From Liquorilactobacillus mali (GTDB lineage: Bacteria > Bacillota > Bacilli > Lactobacillales > Lactobacillaceae): 49,979 nucleotides of DNA. The notes below the pieces were generated by a model. The model was not told where the DNA came from, ran no database searches, and saw only the letters and a program-made list of their open reading frames with translations. Position numbers and translations under genes: made by a program. Shown piece by piece: positions 39,240-47,995 of the stretch. Location: assembly GCF_001437155.1 (NCBI RefSeq), contig NZ_JQAR01000005.1:75222-125200 (forward strand), written 5' to 3'. Positions within the stretch are counted from its first letter, which is position 1. Every line of letters starts with the position of its first letter.

Positions 39240-41177
39240 ATGATTTTACTTCAAGTACAAAATGTCGAGCGTCTATTTGGAAGTGATGTTCTCTTTGAGA
39301 AAGTTAACCTTGACGTTCAAGACAATTCTAGGATCGCTCTTGTTGGGCGAAACGGGGTTGGTAAATCAACCTTGATCAAAATGATTGTTGGTCTGCAATC
39401 TCCTGATAATGGTCAAATTACTAAAAATAAAAATATGACAATTGGTTACCTAGCTCAAGACAATGGTTTGAATTCTACAAGAAGTATCTACGACGAAATG
39501 CTTACCGTCTTTGATGATCTGAAGAAGATGGAAGTAAAGATGCACAAACTAGAAAATGAGATTTCATCTTTTAATCACTCTGATCAACCACATTCAAAGT
39601 ATGAAGCACTTCTTAGCAGCTATGACCAACTATCGCACAATTTCAAAGAAGCAAATGGTTATGGCTATGAGTCAGAAATTCGAGCTGTCTTGCATGGCTT
39701 TAAATTCTATGAAAAAGATTTCACCACTATTATTGGAACACTATCGGGTGGACAAAAAACTCGCCTAGCACTTGCAAAACTGTTATTAGAAAAAAACGAC
39801 TTATTAATATTGGATGAACCGACAAATCATTTAGACATCCAGACTTTAAGCTGGCTAGAAGGTTACTTGCAATCTTACTCAGGTGCCCTCCTAATTATTT
39901 CACATGACCGCTATTTTCTTGATAAAATTGCCAAGGAAGTTTACGAACTCACCTCAAGTGGAACAGAACATTATCAGGGAAATTATTCTTTCTATATTGA
40001 AGAAAAGGCTAAACGCTTTCAACAAAAAATGAAGCAATATGAAAAACAGCAAGAAGAAATCGAGAAACTTGAAGATTTCGTTGCGCGTAACATTGTGCGA
40101 GCATCAACAACAAAAAGGGCTCAAAGCCGGCGAAAGCAACTTGAAAAAATAGATCGACTTGAACGGCCAACTGATGGACAACAGGGGCCGCATTTTCAAT
40201 TCATTGCAAACCGTCAGAGCGGAAATATCGTTTTAACTGTTAACAATGCCTTTATTGGATATGAAAGTGATCCAATATCAGGGCCAATCAATATTGATTT
40301 ACGAAAACATCAAAGGATGGCGATTGTTGGCAGCAATGGAGTTGGAAAGTCAACTTTGTTGAAAAGTATCCTCAACAAAATTCCTTTGATCAGTGGTGAG
40401 TATTCATTTGGGACAAATGTTGACACTGGATACTACGATCAGGAGCTAAAAAACTTGCATGCTACTAAGACTGTATTAAATGAGTTATGGGATGAACATC
40501 CCACTACCCCTGAAAAAGATATTAGATCGATTTTAGGCAGTTTCCTTTTTTCTGGAGATGATGTTAAGAAAGTGGTTCACAATCTTTCCGGTGGTGAAAA
40601 AGCTCGCTTATTGCTGACAAAACTTGCATTCAACCACGATAACTTCTTAATTTTTGATGAACCAACTAATCATTTGGATATTGATAGTAAAGAAGTGCTT
40701 GAAAGAGCTCTTTTGGACTACGATGGGACTGTACTCTTCATTTCACATGATCGCTATTTCATCAACAAGGTTGCGACCAATGTTCTAGAAATATCTGAAA
40801 ATGGTAGTCAACTCTACTTAGGTGATTATGATTATTATGTCGATAAAAAAGAAGAACAACTTTTGCTTGCACAGGAAAATGAACAAAGTGAAATTACAGT
40901 TGCTAAGAAACCTGAAAAAAACAACTATCAACTTAATAAGGAACAACAGCGTAAGGAACGAAAATTGCGTCGCGAAATTGAAGAAATCGAAAATCAACTT
41001 GAGAAACTCAATACGAAAGAAGAAGAAATCCAAAAACAAATGACACTTCCAGAGGTCTATTCTGACCCTCAACAAAGTACTGAGTTACAAGAATTACTAA
41101 AGAATACACAAGCTAAAGTTGCTAACTTGGAAGACTCATGGGAAGAAAAAAGTATGAGACTTGAGAATTTTGACTAA
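39240..41177 (+). CDS. ABC-F family ATP-binding protein (YdiF-like)
   Basis: 645 residues with two ABC domains and no membrane part, the layout of ABC-F translation factors that act at the ribosomal E-site. Motifs: GRNGVGKST / LSGGQKTR / LLILDEPTNHLD and GSNGVGKST / LSGGEKAR / FLIFDEPTNHLD. A charged linker (about residues 245-310) and a C-terminal coiled coil (about 560-640) are present. ATG 39240 has AAGAGG eight bases upstream. Bacillus ydiF is in the same neighbourhood with rex, groES and tsaD. A housekeeping factor is likelier than a resistance protein. Confidence 0.92.
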   Translation: MILLQVQNVERLFGSDVLFEKVNLDVQDNSRIALVGRNGVGKSTLIKMIVGLQSPDNGQITKNKNMTIGYLAQDNGLNSTRSIYDEMLTVFDDLKKMEVKMHKLENEISSFNHSDQPHSKYEALLSSYDQLSHNFKEANGYGYESEIRAVLHGFKFYEKDFTTIIGTLSGGQKTRLALAKLLLEKNDLLILDEPTNHLDIQTLSWLEGYLQSYSGALLIISHDRYFLDKIAKEVYELTSSGTEHYQGNYSFYIEEKAKRFQQKMKQYEKQQEEIEKLEDFVARNIVRASTTKRAQSRRKQLEKIDRLERPTDGQQGPHFQFIANRQSGNIVLTVNNAFIGYESDPISGPINIDLRKHQRMAIVGSNGVGKSTLLKSILNKIPLISGEYSFGTNVDTGYYDQELKNLHATKTVLNELWDEHPTTPEKDIRSILGSFLFSGDDVKKVVHNLSGGEKARLLLTKLAFNHDNFLIFDEPTNHLDIDSKEVLERALLDYDGTVLFISHDRYFINKVATNVLEISENGSQLYLGDYDYYVDKKEEQLLLAQENEQSEITVAKKPEKNNYQLNKEQQRKERKLRREIEEIENQLEKLNTKEEEIQKQMTLPEVYSDPQQSTELQELLKNTQAKVANLEDSWEEKSMRLENFD

Positions 41178-41474
41178 TATTTTCTTTTTACTACTGATCA
41201 CTACTGAAATTTAACCAAAAAAATCAAAAATAGACATTATATTTTCTGAGGAACTCTGCACATGAAAAAAAAGCACACAAGACATAAATGTTTAAAACAT
41301 TATTATTGCGCTGACTTTTTATCACAGCTATAATAATTTCGAAAATCATAGATTATAAATAACCGGTTATACTGGTACCTAAATTTTAAAGTACTAAAAT
41401 ATTATAAGACTTAGTTTCCAATAATTTGCGCTTGTTCACAAACAAGAGATATCTTTCTATACTTGGAGAAAAAC
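41178..41474. other. AT-rich gap before the Nudix gene
   Basis: 297 bases without a gene. It contains the palindromes AATGTTTAAAACATT (about 41288-41302) and ATAACCGGTTAT (about 41358-41369). The latter overlaps a TATACT -10-like hexamer and may be an operator of the Nudix gene. No convincing ydiF terminator with a T tract is seen. Confidence 0.5.
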
Positions 41475-42227
41475 ATGAATAATTTAAAAATACAGAAGGT
41501 TAAAAAAAAGATTTCTGTTACCTATTCAGGTACTAGTACAATTTTGTCTGTCGAAAATCAAAGAAAAATTACTAGCAATTGGAATTCTATAAATCGTAAA
41601 AAAAGATATTTTAATGGTGATATATATACTGTTAACCGGATTTGCAGTACCCAAAATGAAATTATTTTCTCGGTAAACAAGACTGATTATGCCCACTATT
41701 TATATAGCAATAGTCATAACTTACAAGAGGAAGATTGCAAAATCATATTCACGTCCGTGGTTTTGTTAACAAATGACAACAAGATCATCTTGGGCAAAAT
41801 GGGAACAAGCACGTCAAGTCCAGGTCGAATACAGTGTATAGGCGGTAATATTGACGCCAATGACTTAGAAGAAAATAAATTCAATCTTAGAAATAGTATT
41901 TGCAGGGAAATAAATGAAGAGATTGGAATAAGTGTTCCTAAAAATAAATTAACTCCAGCGTATTTAAAAACTGATTCATACATGAAATATACAGCAATTA
42001 TTTTTTGGATTAATTTGGATAAGAGCTGGACTGACATCAAAAACTTATTCCAGAGACATACTAACGCTTTATCAAATATGAATAGATTACCCGAATTACA
42101 AAATCTGCTACCCGTTAATTTAAATGAAGAAAGCATCAGTGATTTTTGTAAAGAAAACAAAAATCACTTGGTAGACTACCTCCCGCCTTTGCTTAACACA
42201 ATAGTACTAGATAAAAAAAATACCTAG
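41475..42227 (+). CDS. Divergent Nudix hydrolase, NUDT22-like layout
   Basis: About 250 residues. The C-terminal part has a Nudix signature: GGNID...(insertion)...CREINEEIGI, where REIxEExGI is canonical but the first Glu of the box is not at standard spacing. The first 90 residues form a domain with RYFNGDIYTVNRI and a later NKTDYAHYLYSN. This two-domain plan with an irregular Nudix box recalls eukaryotic NUDT22, a UDP-sugar pyrophosphatase. That is inference from pattern only. ATG 41475 has TTGGAG upstream. It is a single plus-strand gene set into an otherwise conserved ydiF-tsaD junction and is AT-rich, suggesting insertion or lineage-specific retention. Confidence 0.7.
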   Translation: MNNLKIQKVKKKISVTYSGTSTILSVENQRKITSNWNSINRKKRYFNGDIYTVNRICSTQNEIIFSVNKTDYAHYLYSNSHNLQEEDCKIIFTSVVLLTNDNKIILGKMGTSTSSPGRIQCIGGNIDANDLEENKFNLRNSICREINEEIGISVPKNKLTPAYLKTDSYMKYTAIIFWINLDKSWTDIKNLFQRHTNALSNMNRLPELQNLLPVNLNEESISDFCKENKNHLVDYLPPLLNTIVLDKKNT

Positions 42228-42303
42228 TCTAACTTGAATTATTCTTTATAATTTCTGGTTAAATTTATCTTACTTTTTGCATAACAGACTATCTTCAGAT
42301 AAA

Positions 42304-42353
42304 ACTAGGCAACTGGCTACCACCCAAACTTGGATGGCAACTAGTTGCCTAGT
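42304..42353. terminator. Long hairpin between the Nudix gene and tsaD
   Basis: ACTAGGCAACT and AGTTGCCTAGT are exact 11-base arms with further pairing of CCACCC/GGATGG inside. It separates convergent genes; T tracts are weak on both sides. Confidence 0.6.
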
Positions 42354-42413
42354 AATTTAATTATTTAACTTCATTTTTTGCGTCACAGCTACTTTATCTT
42401 AGCAAGTCTTTTA

Positions 42414-43451
42414 CTATTGTTCTTTTTTAAACCATTCAAATTCCAAACTTGGATCCGCGTTTAATGATAGATTTGCAACTTCTCCATTTTTCCATGCAAC
42501 ATACCCAGCTGCGCCAATCATTGCAGCGTTATCACCACATAATTTCAATGGAGCCTTGAGTAGTTCAACACCAGTATGTTTTCTTATTAGCTGGTCTAAG
42601 CCGTCTCTTAGCCCTTGATTCGCCGCAACACCACCTGCTAAAATCAATTGCTTAATCTGAAAGGTGTCGAGTGCATGTTCTGTTTTGTGCAACAACACGT
42701 CAATCACGCTCTGTTGAAAACTTGCAGCCAAATCATCAGGGCTTAGTTTTTCTCCAACTTGATCTGCATGATGGACAGTATTAATGAATGAACTCTTAAG
42801 ACCACTGAAGCTAAAATCAAAGTTATCTTCTTTGAACATCGCCCTTGGAAATGAAAATGTATCCTTGCCTCTATGAGCCATCTCATCAATCTGTTTTCCA
42901 GCAGGGTATGTTAATCCCAAAACACGACCAATTTTGTCGTAAGCCTCACCTGCTGCATCGTCGCGTGTCTCACCAATAATTTGATACACATTTTCTTTAG
43001 GCAAATAAACCAATTCAGTGTGCCCACCTGATACCAGCAAAGCCATCGCTGGAAATTTAATTTTGCTTGTAAATCTTGCAGCATAAATATGTCCTGCCAT
43101 ATGGTTCACTGGGATTAATGGCAAGTTATGTGAAAATGCAACTACCTTAGCGCACGCAACACCAACAAGAAGTGCCCCAACTAGTCCCGGTCCATATGTA
43201 ACTGCGACCGCAGAAAGATCGTCGTATGTTACGTTTGCTTCTGTCATTGCATCTTCCAAACACATTGTGACTTGTTCAATATGATGTCTGCTTGCAACTT
43301 CTGGTACGACTCCTCCGAATCTTTTATGGCTTTTAATTTGAGTTGCAATAATGTTTGACAAAATTTTTTTGCCATCCTCAATAACTGCGACACTTGTTTC
43401 GTCACAACTCGACTCAAAAGCTAAGATCAATTCTCTTTTCTTATTACTCAT
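42414..43451 (-). CDS. tsaD: tRNA threonylcarbamoyladenosine synthase subunit TsaD
   Basis: TsaD transfers threonylcarbamoyl to A37 of ANN-decoding tRNAs, with TsaB and TsaE. ASKHA-fold protein of 345 residues with [12 protein letters not shown] at the N-terminus, metal-binding HMAGHIYAA (about residues 115-123), [12 protein letters not shown], and [19 protein letters not shown] before ATG. It overlaps rimI by eight bases. Confidence 0.97.
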   Translation of the reverse strand: MSNKKRELILAFESSCDETSVAVIEDGKKILSNIIATQIKSHKRFGGVVPEVASRHHIEQVTMCLEDAMTEANVTYDDLSAVAVTYGPGLVGALLVGVACAKVVAFSHNLPLIPVNHMAGHIYAARFTSKIKFPAMALLVSGGHTELVYLPKENVYQIIGETRDDAAGEAYDKIGRVLGLTYPAGKQIDEMAHRGKDTFSFPRAMFKEDNFDFSFSGLKSSFINTVHHADQVGEKLSPDDLAASFQQSVIDVLLHKTEHALDTFQIKQLILAGGVAANQGLRDGLDQLIRKHTGVELLKAPLKLCGDNAAMIGAAGYVAWKNGEVANLSLNADPSLEFEWFKKEQ

Positions 43452-44031
43452 TTACCGTTTCCTTCTTGCTTTTTATTGATAAACGCATATCTACAGCATC
43501 TTCATGGTTAGATTGATAATAGGATTTTTTTAATCCCATATTTTTAAATCCGATTGTACTATAAAGTTTTTGAGCGCGTACATTGCTCAATCGCGTTTCA
43601 AGAGAAAGTGATGCATAATCATTATGTTTTGCACAATCAATCATTGTCCTGATCAGAAACTTTCCTAACCCTCGATTTTGGAAATCCGGATGCACTGCAA
43701 CATTTGAGATGTGTACATCCCTGATTTTCTGTTTGAATGAAGCACCAATAAAAGCAATAAGACGATCATTTTGACGCATTATTAAATACAACTTACTTTT
43801 TTCATTGCGTAACTCATTCTCGAAAACAGTCTCATCCCATGAATTATCATCCGTATAGACTAACTTCTGCAACTGAAGCATCTCATCTATGTCAGGGACC
43901 ACAGCCCGACATAGAAGATATTCGTTATCATGAATTACAACCCTCTTATTGTCGAAAGCTAATGAGGTATCTTCAAAATAACTAAAGCAATAATCCAAAA
44001 TTTTGTTAAATTTTCTCAACAAATGTTTCAT
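43444..44031 (-). CDS. rimI: Ribosomal protein S18-alanine N-acetyltransferase family (RimI)
   Basis: GNAT acetyltransferase of 195 residues, a little longer than RimI because of about 40 extra N-terminal residues. The acetyl-CoA motif is [17 protein letters not shown], followed by the C-terminal [20 protein letters not shown]. It sits between tsaB and tsaD as in other Firmicutes. AGGAG lies seven bases before the ATG, supporting the long N-terminus. Substrate S18 is inferred from position. Confidence 0.88.
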   Translation of the reverse strand: MKHLLRKFNKILDYCFSYFEDTSLAFDNKRVVIHDNEYLLCRAVVPDIDEMLQLQKLVYTDDNSWDETVFENELRNEKSKLYLIMRQNDRLIAFIGASFKQKIRDVHISNVAVHPDFQNRGLGKFLIRTMIDCAKHNDYASLSLETRLSNVRAQKLYSTIGFKNMGLKKSYYQSNHEDAVDMRLSIKSKKETVNE

Positions 44032-44731
44032 CTACCTTCTCCTGATGATTTTCTAACCACTGACTTTCTGCTTGCGTTAATCTCAGATATTCTGGTACAA
44101 AGCTATGAATCTCAACTGGTTTTTCTTTTATTCCCAACAAACCCAAGTGATACGCTTGTGGATAATCATCTTCATTACTCGAAAAAACAACCCGCTGTTC
44201 TTTGCTCATCTTCTCTAAGATTTGTTCTTCAAACTTATGACTGTCACTTCCAACAAAAAAAATGTGTTTATAACTTTTAGTTTTTTCAAGTAATTCACCC
44301 AAGGAAACATGCTGGTCTGGAATTACATTCATGAGTTCAGTACCATTTTTGACGTATCCCCCCGCAAAAACATTGCCTCGTCTCGCATCAAAAAGCGGAA
44401 CTATTAACGTTCCTTCTTCATTAATCGCGTCCGCTAAAACTGCTAGGCTTGAAACACCCACTAGTTCTTTAGAAAGCGTAAATGCAAATGTCTTAGCAGT
44501 CGTGACTCCTATTCGTAAACCTGTATACGAACCCGGCCCCTTTGCGACCACGAATCTATCAATATCTATCGGCTTCATCCCGACGCTATTCAATAGATTA
44601 GCAATTTGTGGCATTAATGTCACACTATGATTTTTTGATTCATTTGTAGTTACCGTTGCTATCAGCTCTTTATCTTTCAATATCGCAATACTCAAGGGTT
44701 GATTTGATGTATCAATTGCCAATACATTCAT
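44006..44731 (-). CDS. tsaB: tRNA threonylcarbamoyladenosine biosynthesis protein TsaB
   Basis: TsaB is the inactive ASKHA partner that scaffolds TsaD and TsaE in t6A synthesis. It starts at ATG 44731 (MNVLAIDTSNQPLSIAI) with GGAG nine bases upstream; the frame continues 30 codons further without support. Motifs KGPGSYTGLRIGVTTAK and DARRGNVFAGGY are present. 241 residues. It overlaps rimI by 26 bases. tsaE is not in the window. Confidence 0.94.
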   Translation of the reverse strand: MNVLAIDTSNQPLSIAILKDKELIATVTTNESKNHSVTLMPQIANLLNSVGMKPIDIDRFVVAKGPGSYTGLRIGVTTAKTFAFTLSKELVGVSSLAVLADAINEEGTLIVPLFDARRGNVFAGGYVKNGTELMNVIPDQHVSLGELLEKTKSYKHIFFVGSDSHKFEEQILEKMSKEQRVVFSSNEDDYPQAYHLGLLGIKEKPVEIHSFVPEYLRLTQAESQWLENHQEKVDETFVEKI

Positions 44732-44879
44732 TTTTTTCCGCTCCAATTCATCTTTAAATTCCATGAATAATACTAACACAATTATAGTATAAACAAGCCT
44801 GTATGCTAATTTTTTAATCATTGTAATATTTTCTTAAGAACAATTCTCGAATATTTAGTCCCATTCTTATTTTTACACT

Positions 44880-44919
44880 CAAAAAAATGATGGAAGTAAT
44901 TATAGATTACCCCATCATT
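44880..44919 (-). terminator. folT terminator
   Basis: AATGATGG...CCATCATT with inner GTAAT/ATTAC forms a strong stem; the minus strand follows with T7. Confidence 0.85.
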
Positions 44920-44955
44920 AATTGAATTTTAAATTTTATTATTTACTGTCATAAA

Positions 44956-45486
44956 TCAATCAACTCGCTTGACTAACCCAGCGAGTGCTTTGTTCTTTCC
45001 AAGAGCATATAACAAAATAATCTGGACAGGAATCATTAATAACTCTTTAATAAATCTCGCTGGGAAAATCGTCCCAAAATCTGCATGATATAAAAGAGTT
45101 ATCCAATAGGTATTCATCAATGCATCCACAAGAAAAATGTTAATCAATACCGCGATAATGACTCTCACGAGTGTAACATCCTTCTTATAGAACAAAATAC
45201 CATAGACAAAGGCCCCTAAAAAGGCAGAAAGTGTAAAACCTGCAAAATATCCTCCAAGACCTCCAAAAATCAAGGTCCCAACAACATCTGCACATGCTGC
45301 CCCAATTGCCCCTAATAACGGACCAAACCAATATGCCATAAAAAACACAACAACGAAGGTAAAACTAATCCTCACAGACCAGATACCAAATGACAAAAAC
45401 TTGGCTACAACAATATTTAGGGCAATCAATAAACCCATCAACACAATGTTGCGTACCGACAAACGTGAAACAAAACTACTATTCAT
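44956..45486 (-). CDS. folT: Folate ECF transporter substrate-binding protein FolT
   Basis: S component that binds folate and docks with the shared EcfAA'T module. About 176 residues with six membrane segments. ECF S features include GIWSVRISFTFVVVFFMAYWFGPLLGAIGAACADVVG and the GGLGGYFAGFTLSAFLGAFVYG helices. ATG 45486 has GGGAG nine bases upstream. The family assignment (folate rather than another vitamin) is supported by the THF-type riboswitch in its leader. Confidence 0.92.
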   Translation of the reverse strand: MNSSFVSRLSVRNIVLMGLLIALNIVVAKFLSFGIWSVRISFTFVVVFFMAYWFGPLLGAIGAACADVVGTLIFGGLGGYFAGFTLSAFLGAFVYGILFYKKDVTLVRVIIAVLINIFLVDALMNTYWITLLYHADFGTIFPARFIKELLMIPVQIILLYALGKNKALAGLVKRVD

Positions 45487-45515
45487 ACAAGACATCTCCC
45501 TTTTGGAGTTGCCAC

Positions 45516-45549
45516 AAAAAAATGCGGCGAATGCGAAAATAAAACCGCA
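45516..45549 (-). terminator. Riboswitch-controlled terminator of folT
   Basis: On the minus strand TGCGG (paired arm from the aptamer end) and CCGCA form a stem followed by T7. One arm is shared with the riboswitch 3' helix, giving a mutually exclusive fold. Confidence 0.7.
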
Positions 45550-45620
45550 GGCGTTAACCTTTCGTCTGGAAGACACATTCCGTCCTTCCAGCACTTGACG
45601 CTTTATTTCCTACCCCGAAA
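45545..45620 (-). promoter_or_regulatory. Tetrahydrofolate (THF) riboswitch
   Basis: The folT leader carries the conserved THF riboswitch landmarks in order on the minus strand: GGGGTAGG, then GCGTCAAGTGC, GGAATGTG, CAGACGAAAGG and CGCCTGCGG. These match by memory the class I THF aptamer, which binds reduced folates via its pseudoknot. Folate transport genes are a known target in Lactobacillales. The aptamer is followed by the terminator above and then the SD of folT, so high folate should stop transcription. Confidence 0.82.
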
Positions 45621-45640
45621 TTTGTACTCTGCGTACTTAA

Positions 45641-45649
45641 GGTAGTGTA
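45641..45649 (-). promoter_or_regulatory. folT promoter (extended -10)
   Basis: On the minus strand TGA-TACACT lies about 25 bases before the aptamer. No good -35. Confidence 0.4.
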
Positions 45650-46018
45650 TCACAAATATCCAATTAATTGTTATTATTTTTCTCCGAATAAGCAAAATAA
45701 TATTTATGTCACTAATAAATAGATATAATTCAAATAATTATAGATTTTCCTGCATAAAATAAGCAGACCAATCCATGTGTTAACTATTTCCACATTTCAT
45801 AAATACCCTCATCTATATATTAAAATATCTGCTGTTTGCACCACATCTACTGACTAATAAGTTTCAAATATAGTTTTTCAATCATTTGAAAAACGTTTTT
45901 TTTGTGAAATTCATGTAATATCTTTTTGAATATTTACTTTCTTTACGCATTTAGTACTAAATTAGTGTTAACATCGACTTATGGAACAATAATAATTTAT
46001 GAGATGAGGTTACATGTT
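45650..46018. other. AT-rich intergenic region between folT and the membrane protein gene
   Basis: About 370 bases between divergent genes. Strongly AT-rich. It has the folT promoter at the left and an SD (GATGAGG) at the right. A frame open from 45926 joins the membrane protein gene but shows no family-like residues and no SD. Nothing else is recognised. Confidence 0.5.
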
Positions 46019-46945
46019 GTGATAAAAAATTTTTCTAATTCATTAAAATCCTACTTTGGAGAGAACAAAACTATCTTCAAAAACAACTGGCTTTTGGCTG
46101 GTATACTGTATATTTTGCTTATTTTTGTAGCAGGTGTACTGTTTTTGCTAGATTATGAACTTTTCGCAGTAGGTGTTTCATCAATTTCTACAAGTGTTAC
46201 GCTTTTATTGTACGGACAAAGTTATCTGATTTTCATCAGTCTTTTAGAAATAATTGGCAGTATTATCTTGTTCTTCATAATTGCGCTGCTTTGCTTTTTT
46301 GTTAGAATCACTATTCAATATGCTATTCAAGATACTCTAAAAAATGAACTTGCTAAAGTTTCTTTTTCCAGTGTTTTTAAGAAATTTAAGCAGTTAAACA
46401 AAAATCAAGTACTTCGCTTGTTCTGCTACTTGGCATTATTCATTTTCTTATGGCTATTACCTCTGCTTGTGATTCATATATTCACTAGTAAGATTGAGAT
46501 TGTAACCTATATTCTGCAATTCCTATTCTTTGTTGTGGTTCTTTGGAAGGGGATTGATTATTCACAGGCAATCTTCTTATATAGAGAAAATCAGCCACAG
46601 TTTCTTGGACAGTCTCAGCGCTACGCCTTAAAAGCAAGTAAAAGATTCATCAAGAATTTGCGCTTCAAATATCTATTATTATTAATTGGTCTAAGTATTC
46701 CACTAGCCATTTGGATTGCAATTTGGAGTGTCGTCACCTATTTCGGATTTTATATTTGGGAACCAATTATGATTTATGGCGGACCAATCGTTGGAATAAT
46801 TGGTGGATGCTTGTACCTACCTTTTGTTCAATTTACACTCGCATATTTCTACGAAAAAAATAATAGCAGCGATTTGCTTGAAAAATCTTTCCGTGATTGC
46901 TTCAAGCCTGTCGAGAAACTCACTGGGGAAGCATACAAAAAATAA
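46019..46945 (+). CDS. Multi-pass membrane protein of unknown function
   Basis: About 308 residues from GTG 46019, chosen because GAGG lies nine bases upstream. It has about six membrane segments (residues about 22-48, 68-108, 130-160, 165-185, 225-250 and 255-280). The middle part, KGIDYSQAIFLYRENQPQFLGQSQRYALKASKRFIKN, followed by a membrane helix and QFTLAYFYEKN, weakly resembles DUF975-type proteins. I do not recognise it securely. Monocistronic, with a terminator after it. Confidence 0.65.
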   Translation: MIKNFSNSLKSYFGENKTIFKNNWLLAGILYILLIFVAGVLFLLDYELFAVGVSSISTSVTLLLYGQSYLIFISLLEIIGSIILFFIIALLCFFVRITIQYAIQDTLKNELAKVSFSSVFKKFKQLNKNQVLRLFCYLALFIFLWLLPLLVIHIFTSKIEIVTYILQFLFFVVVLWKGIDYSQAIFLYRENQPQFLGQSQRYALKASKRFIKNLRFKYLLLLIGLSIPLAIWIAIWSVVTYFGFYIWEPIMIYGGPIVGIIGGCLYLPFVQFTLAYFYEKNNSSDLLEKSFRDCFKPVEKLTGEAYKK

Positions 46946-46963
46946 TTAATTTATTAGATTATT

Positions 46964-47004
46964 GGGGACTAGGTCAAAAGGTAATATTTGATCTAGCCTC
47001 TTTA
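46964..47004 (+). terminator. Terminator (hairpin family copy 4)
   Basis: GGGGACTAGGTCAAA pairs with TTTGATCTAGCCTCT and is followed by a short T run. Same core as the other three copies. Confidence 0.75.
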
Positions 47005-47224
47005 TTATTCTGGTTAAACGTGTGACATAAGTTGAATTTCTACGACTAACCTTAGATCACTCATAGTAAAAGGGTATGCTTCTATATTCGTGATTTCGCA
47101 TTAGTTGCCATACTTTACTCACGCTTTCTTTTGTTAAAGTTAATCTAGTATAAAAGTTTTTCTATTCAAGAATTTTTTAGAACCGACTTTTGTAACTAAA
47201 TAAAATTAAAAAGGTGGTTTTTTC

Positions 47225-47995
47225 ATGCATGCATATGAATTTTTAAATAAAGTTCCACACTCCAAAACAAGTACAACCGGTTTAAGTATGATTCTAGACA
47301 AGGGATTAGGCTTAAATGAGGCATCTGACTTGGTCCAAAGCGCTGGTGAATACATTGACTTCATTAAATTCGGTTGGGGAACTGCGGCTACATTCGAATC
47401 TGATTTAGTAGTCAAAAAAAACAAGATATATCATGACAATAAAATATTGACTTATCCTGGCGGAACCTTGTTAGAAATTGCAATCCAAGAAAAGAAACTG
47501 GATCTTTTTTTCAAAGAAACCTCTCGCCTAGGTTTCAATGCAATTGAGGTAAGTGATGGATCAACGTCACTATCTAAAAAAATTCGGGACAATGTCATCT
47601 TCTTGGCACGTGAGAAAGGATTTTTTGTTGTTTCCGAAGTTGGTAAGAAAAATCCATTGTTGGATCACAAAATCAGTATTGAAACTCGTGTCTCACAAAT
47701 CCAATCTGATATTTCCTCTGGGTCGAACTTCGTAATTATCGAAGCCCGCGAGGCAGGTAAAAATATCGGTATCTATGATGAAAGCGGCAATATCATTTCA
47801 CAAGAACTTGATATTTTAGCAGAAATTGGAACTGATAAACTTATATTTGAAGCGCCTTTGAAAAAGCAACAAGTGGACTTAATTTTAAAATTTGGACCTC
47901 AAGTCAATTTAGGTAATATTGCGTCTACTGATGCAATTTCCCTAGAAACTCTGCGCACAGGTCTTCGTGGAGATACGGTAGGTAAAATCAAATAA
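47225..47995 (+). CDS. Phosphosulfolactate synthase family protein (ComA/YitD-like)
   Basis: ComA joins sulfite and phosphoenolpyruvate to (2R)-phospho-3-sulfolactate. In methanogens this leads to coenzyme M; in Bacillus YitD acts in sulfolactate synthesis. The 256-residue TIM barrel follows the family: YIDFIKFGWGTAA, PGGTLLEIA, FNAIEVSDGS, VVSEVGKKNP, IIEAREAGKNIGIYD, LIFEAPLKKQQ, and the tail VNLGNIASTDAISLETLRTGLRGDT. AAGGTGG before ATG. The partner ComB (YitC) phosphatase is not next to it; a histidine phosphatase gene overlaps its stop instead. Metabolic role in a lactic acid bacterium is unclear. Confidence 0.85.
   Translation: MHAYEFLNKVPHSKTSTTGLSMILDKGLGLNEASDLVQSAGEYIDFIKFGWGTAATFESDLVVKKNKIYHDNKILTYPGGTLLEIAIQEKKLDLFFKETSRLGFNAIEVSDGSTSLSKKIRDNVIFLAREKGFFVVSEVGKKNPLLDHKISIETRVSQIQSDISSGSNFVIIEAREAGKNIGIYDESGNIISQELDILAEIGTDKLIFEAPLKKQQVDLILKFGPQVNLGNIASTDAISLETLRTGLRGDTVGKIK

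Noticed and set aside
41714-42160. 148-codon frame antisense to the Nudix gene
   Set aside because: The plus-strand frame has SD and a Nudix signature; the antisense frame has neither.
45926-46018. N-terminal extension of the membrane protein at 46019
   Set aside because: No SD before the ATG at 45926, and the added residues are AT-biased; the GTG at 46019 has GAGG at proper spacing.
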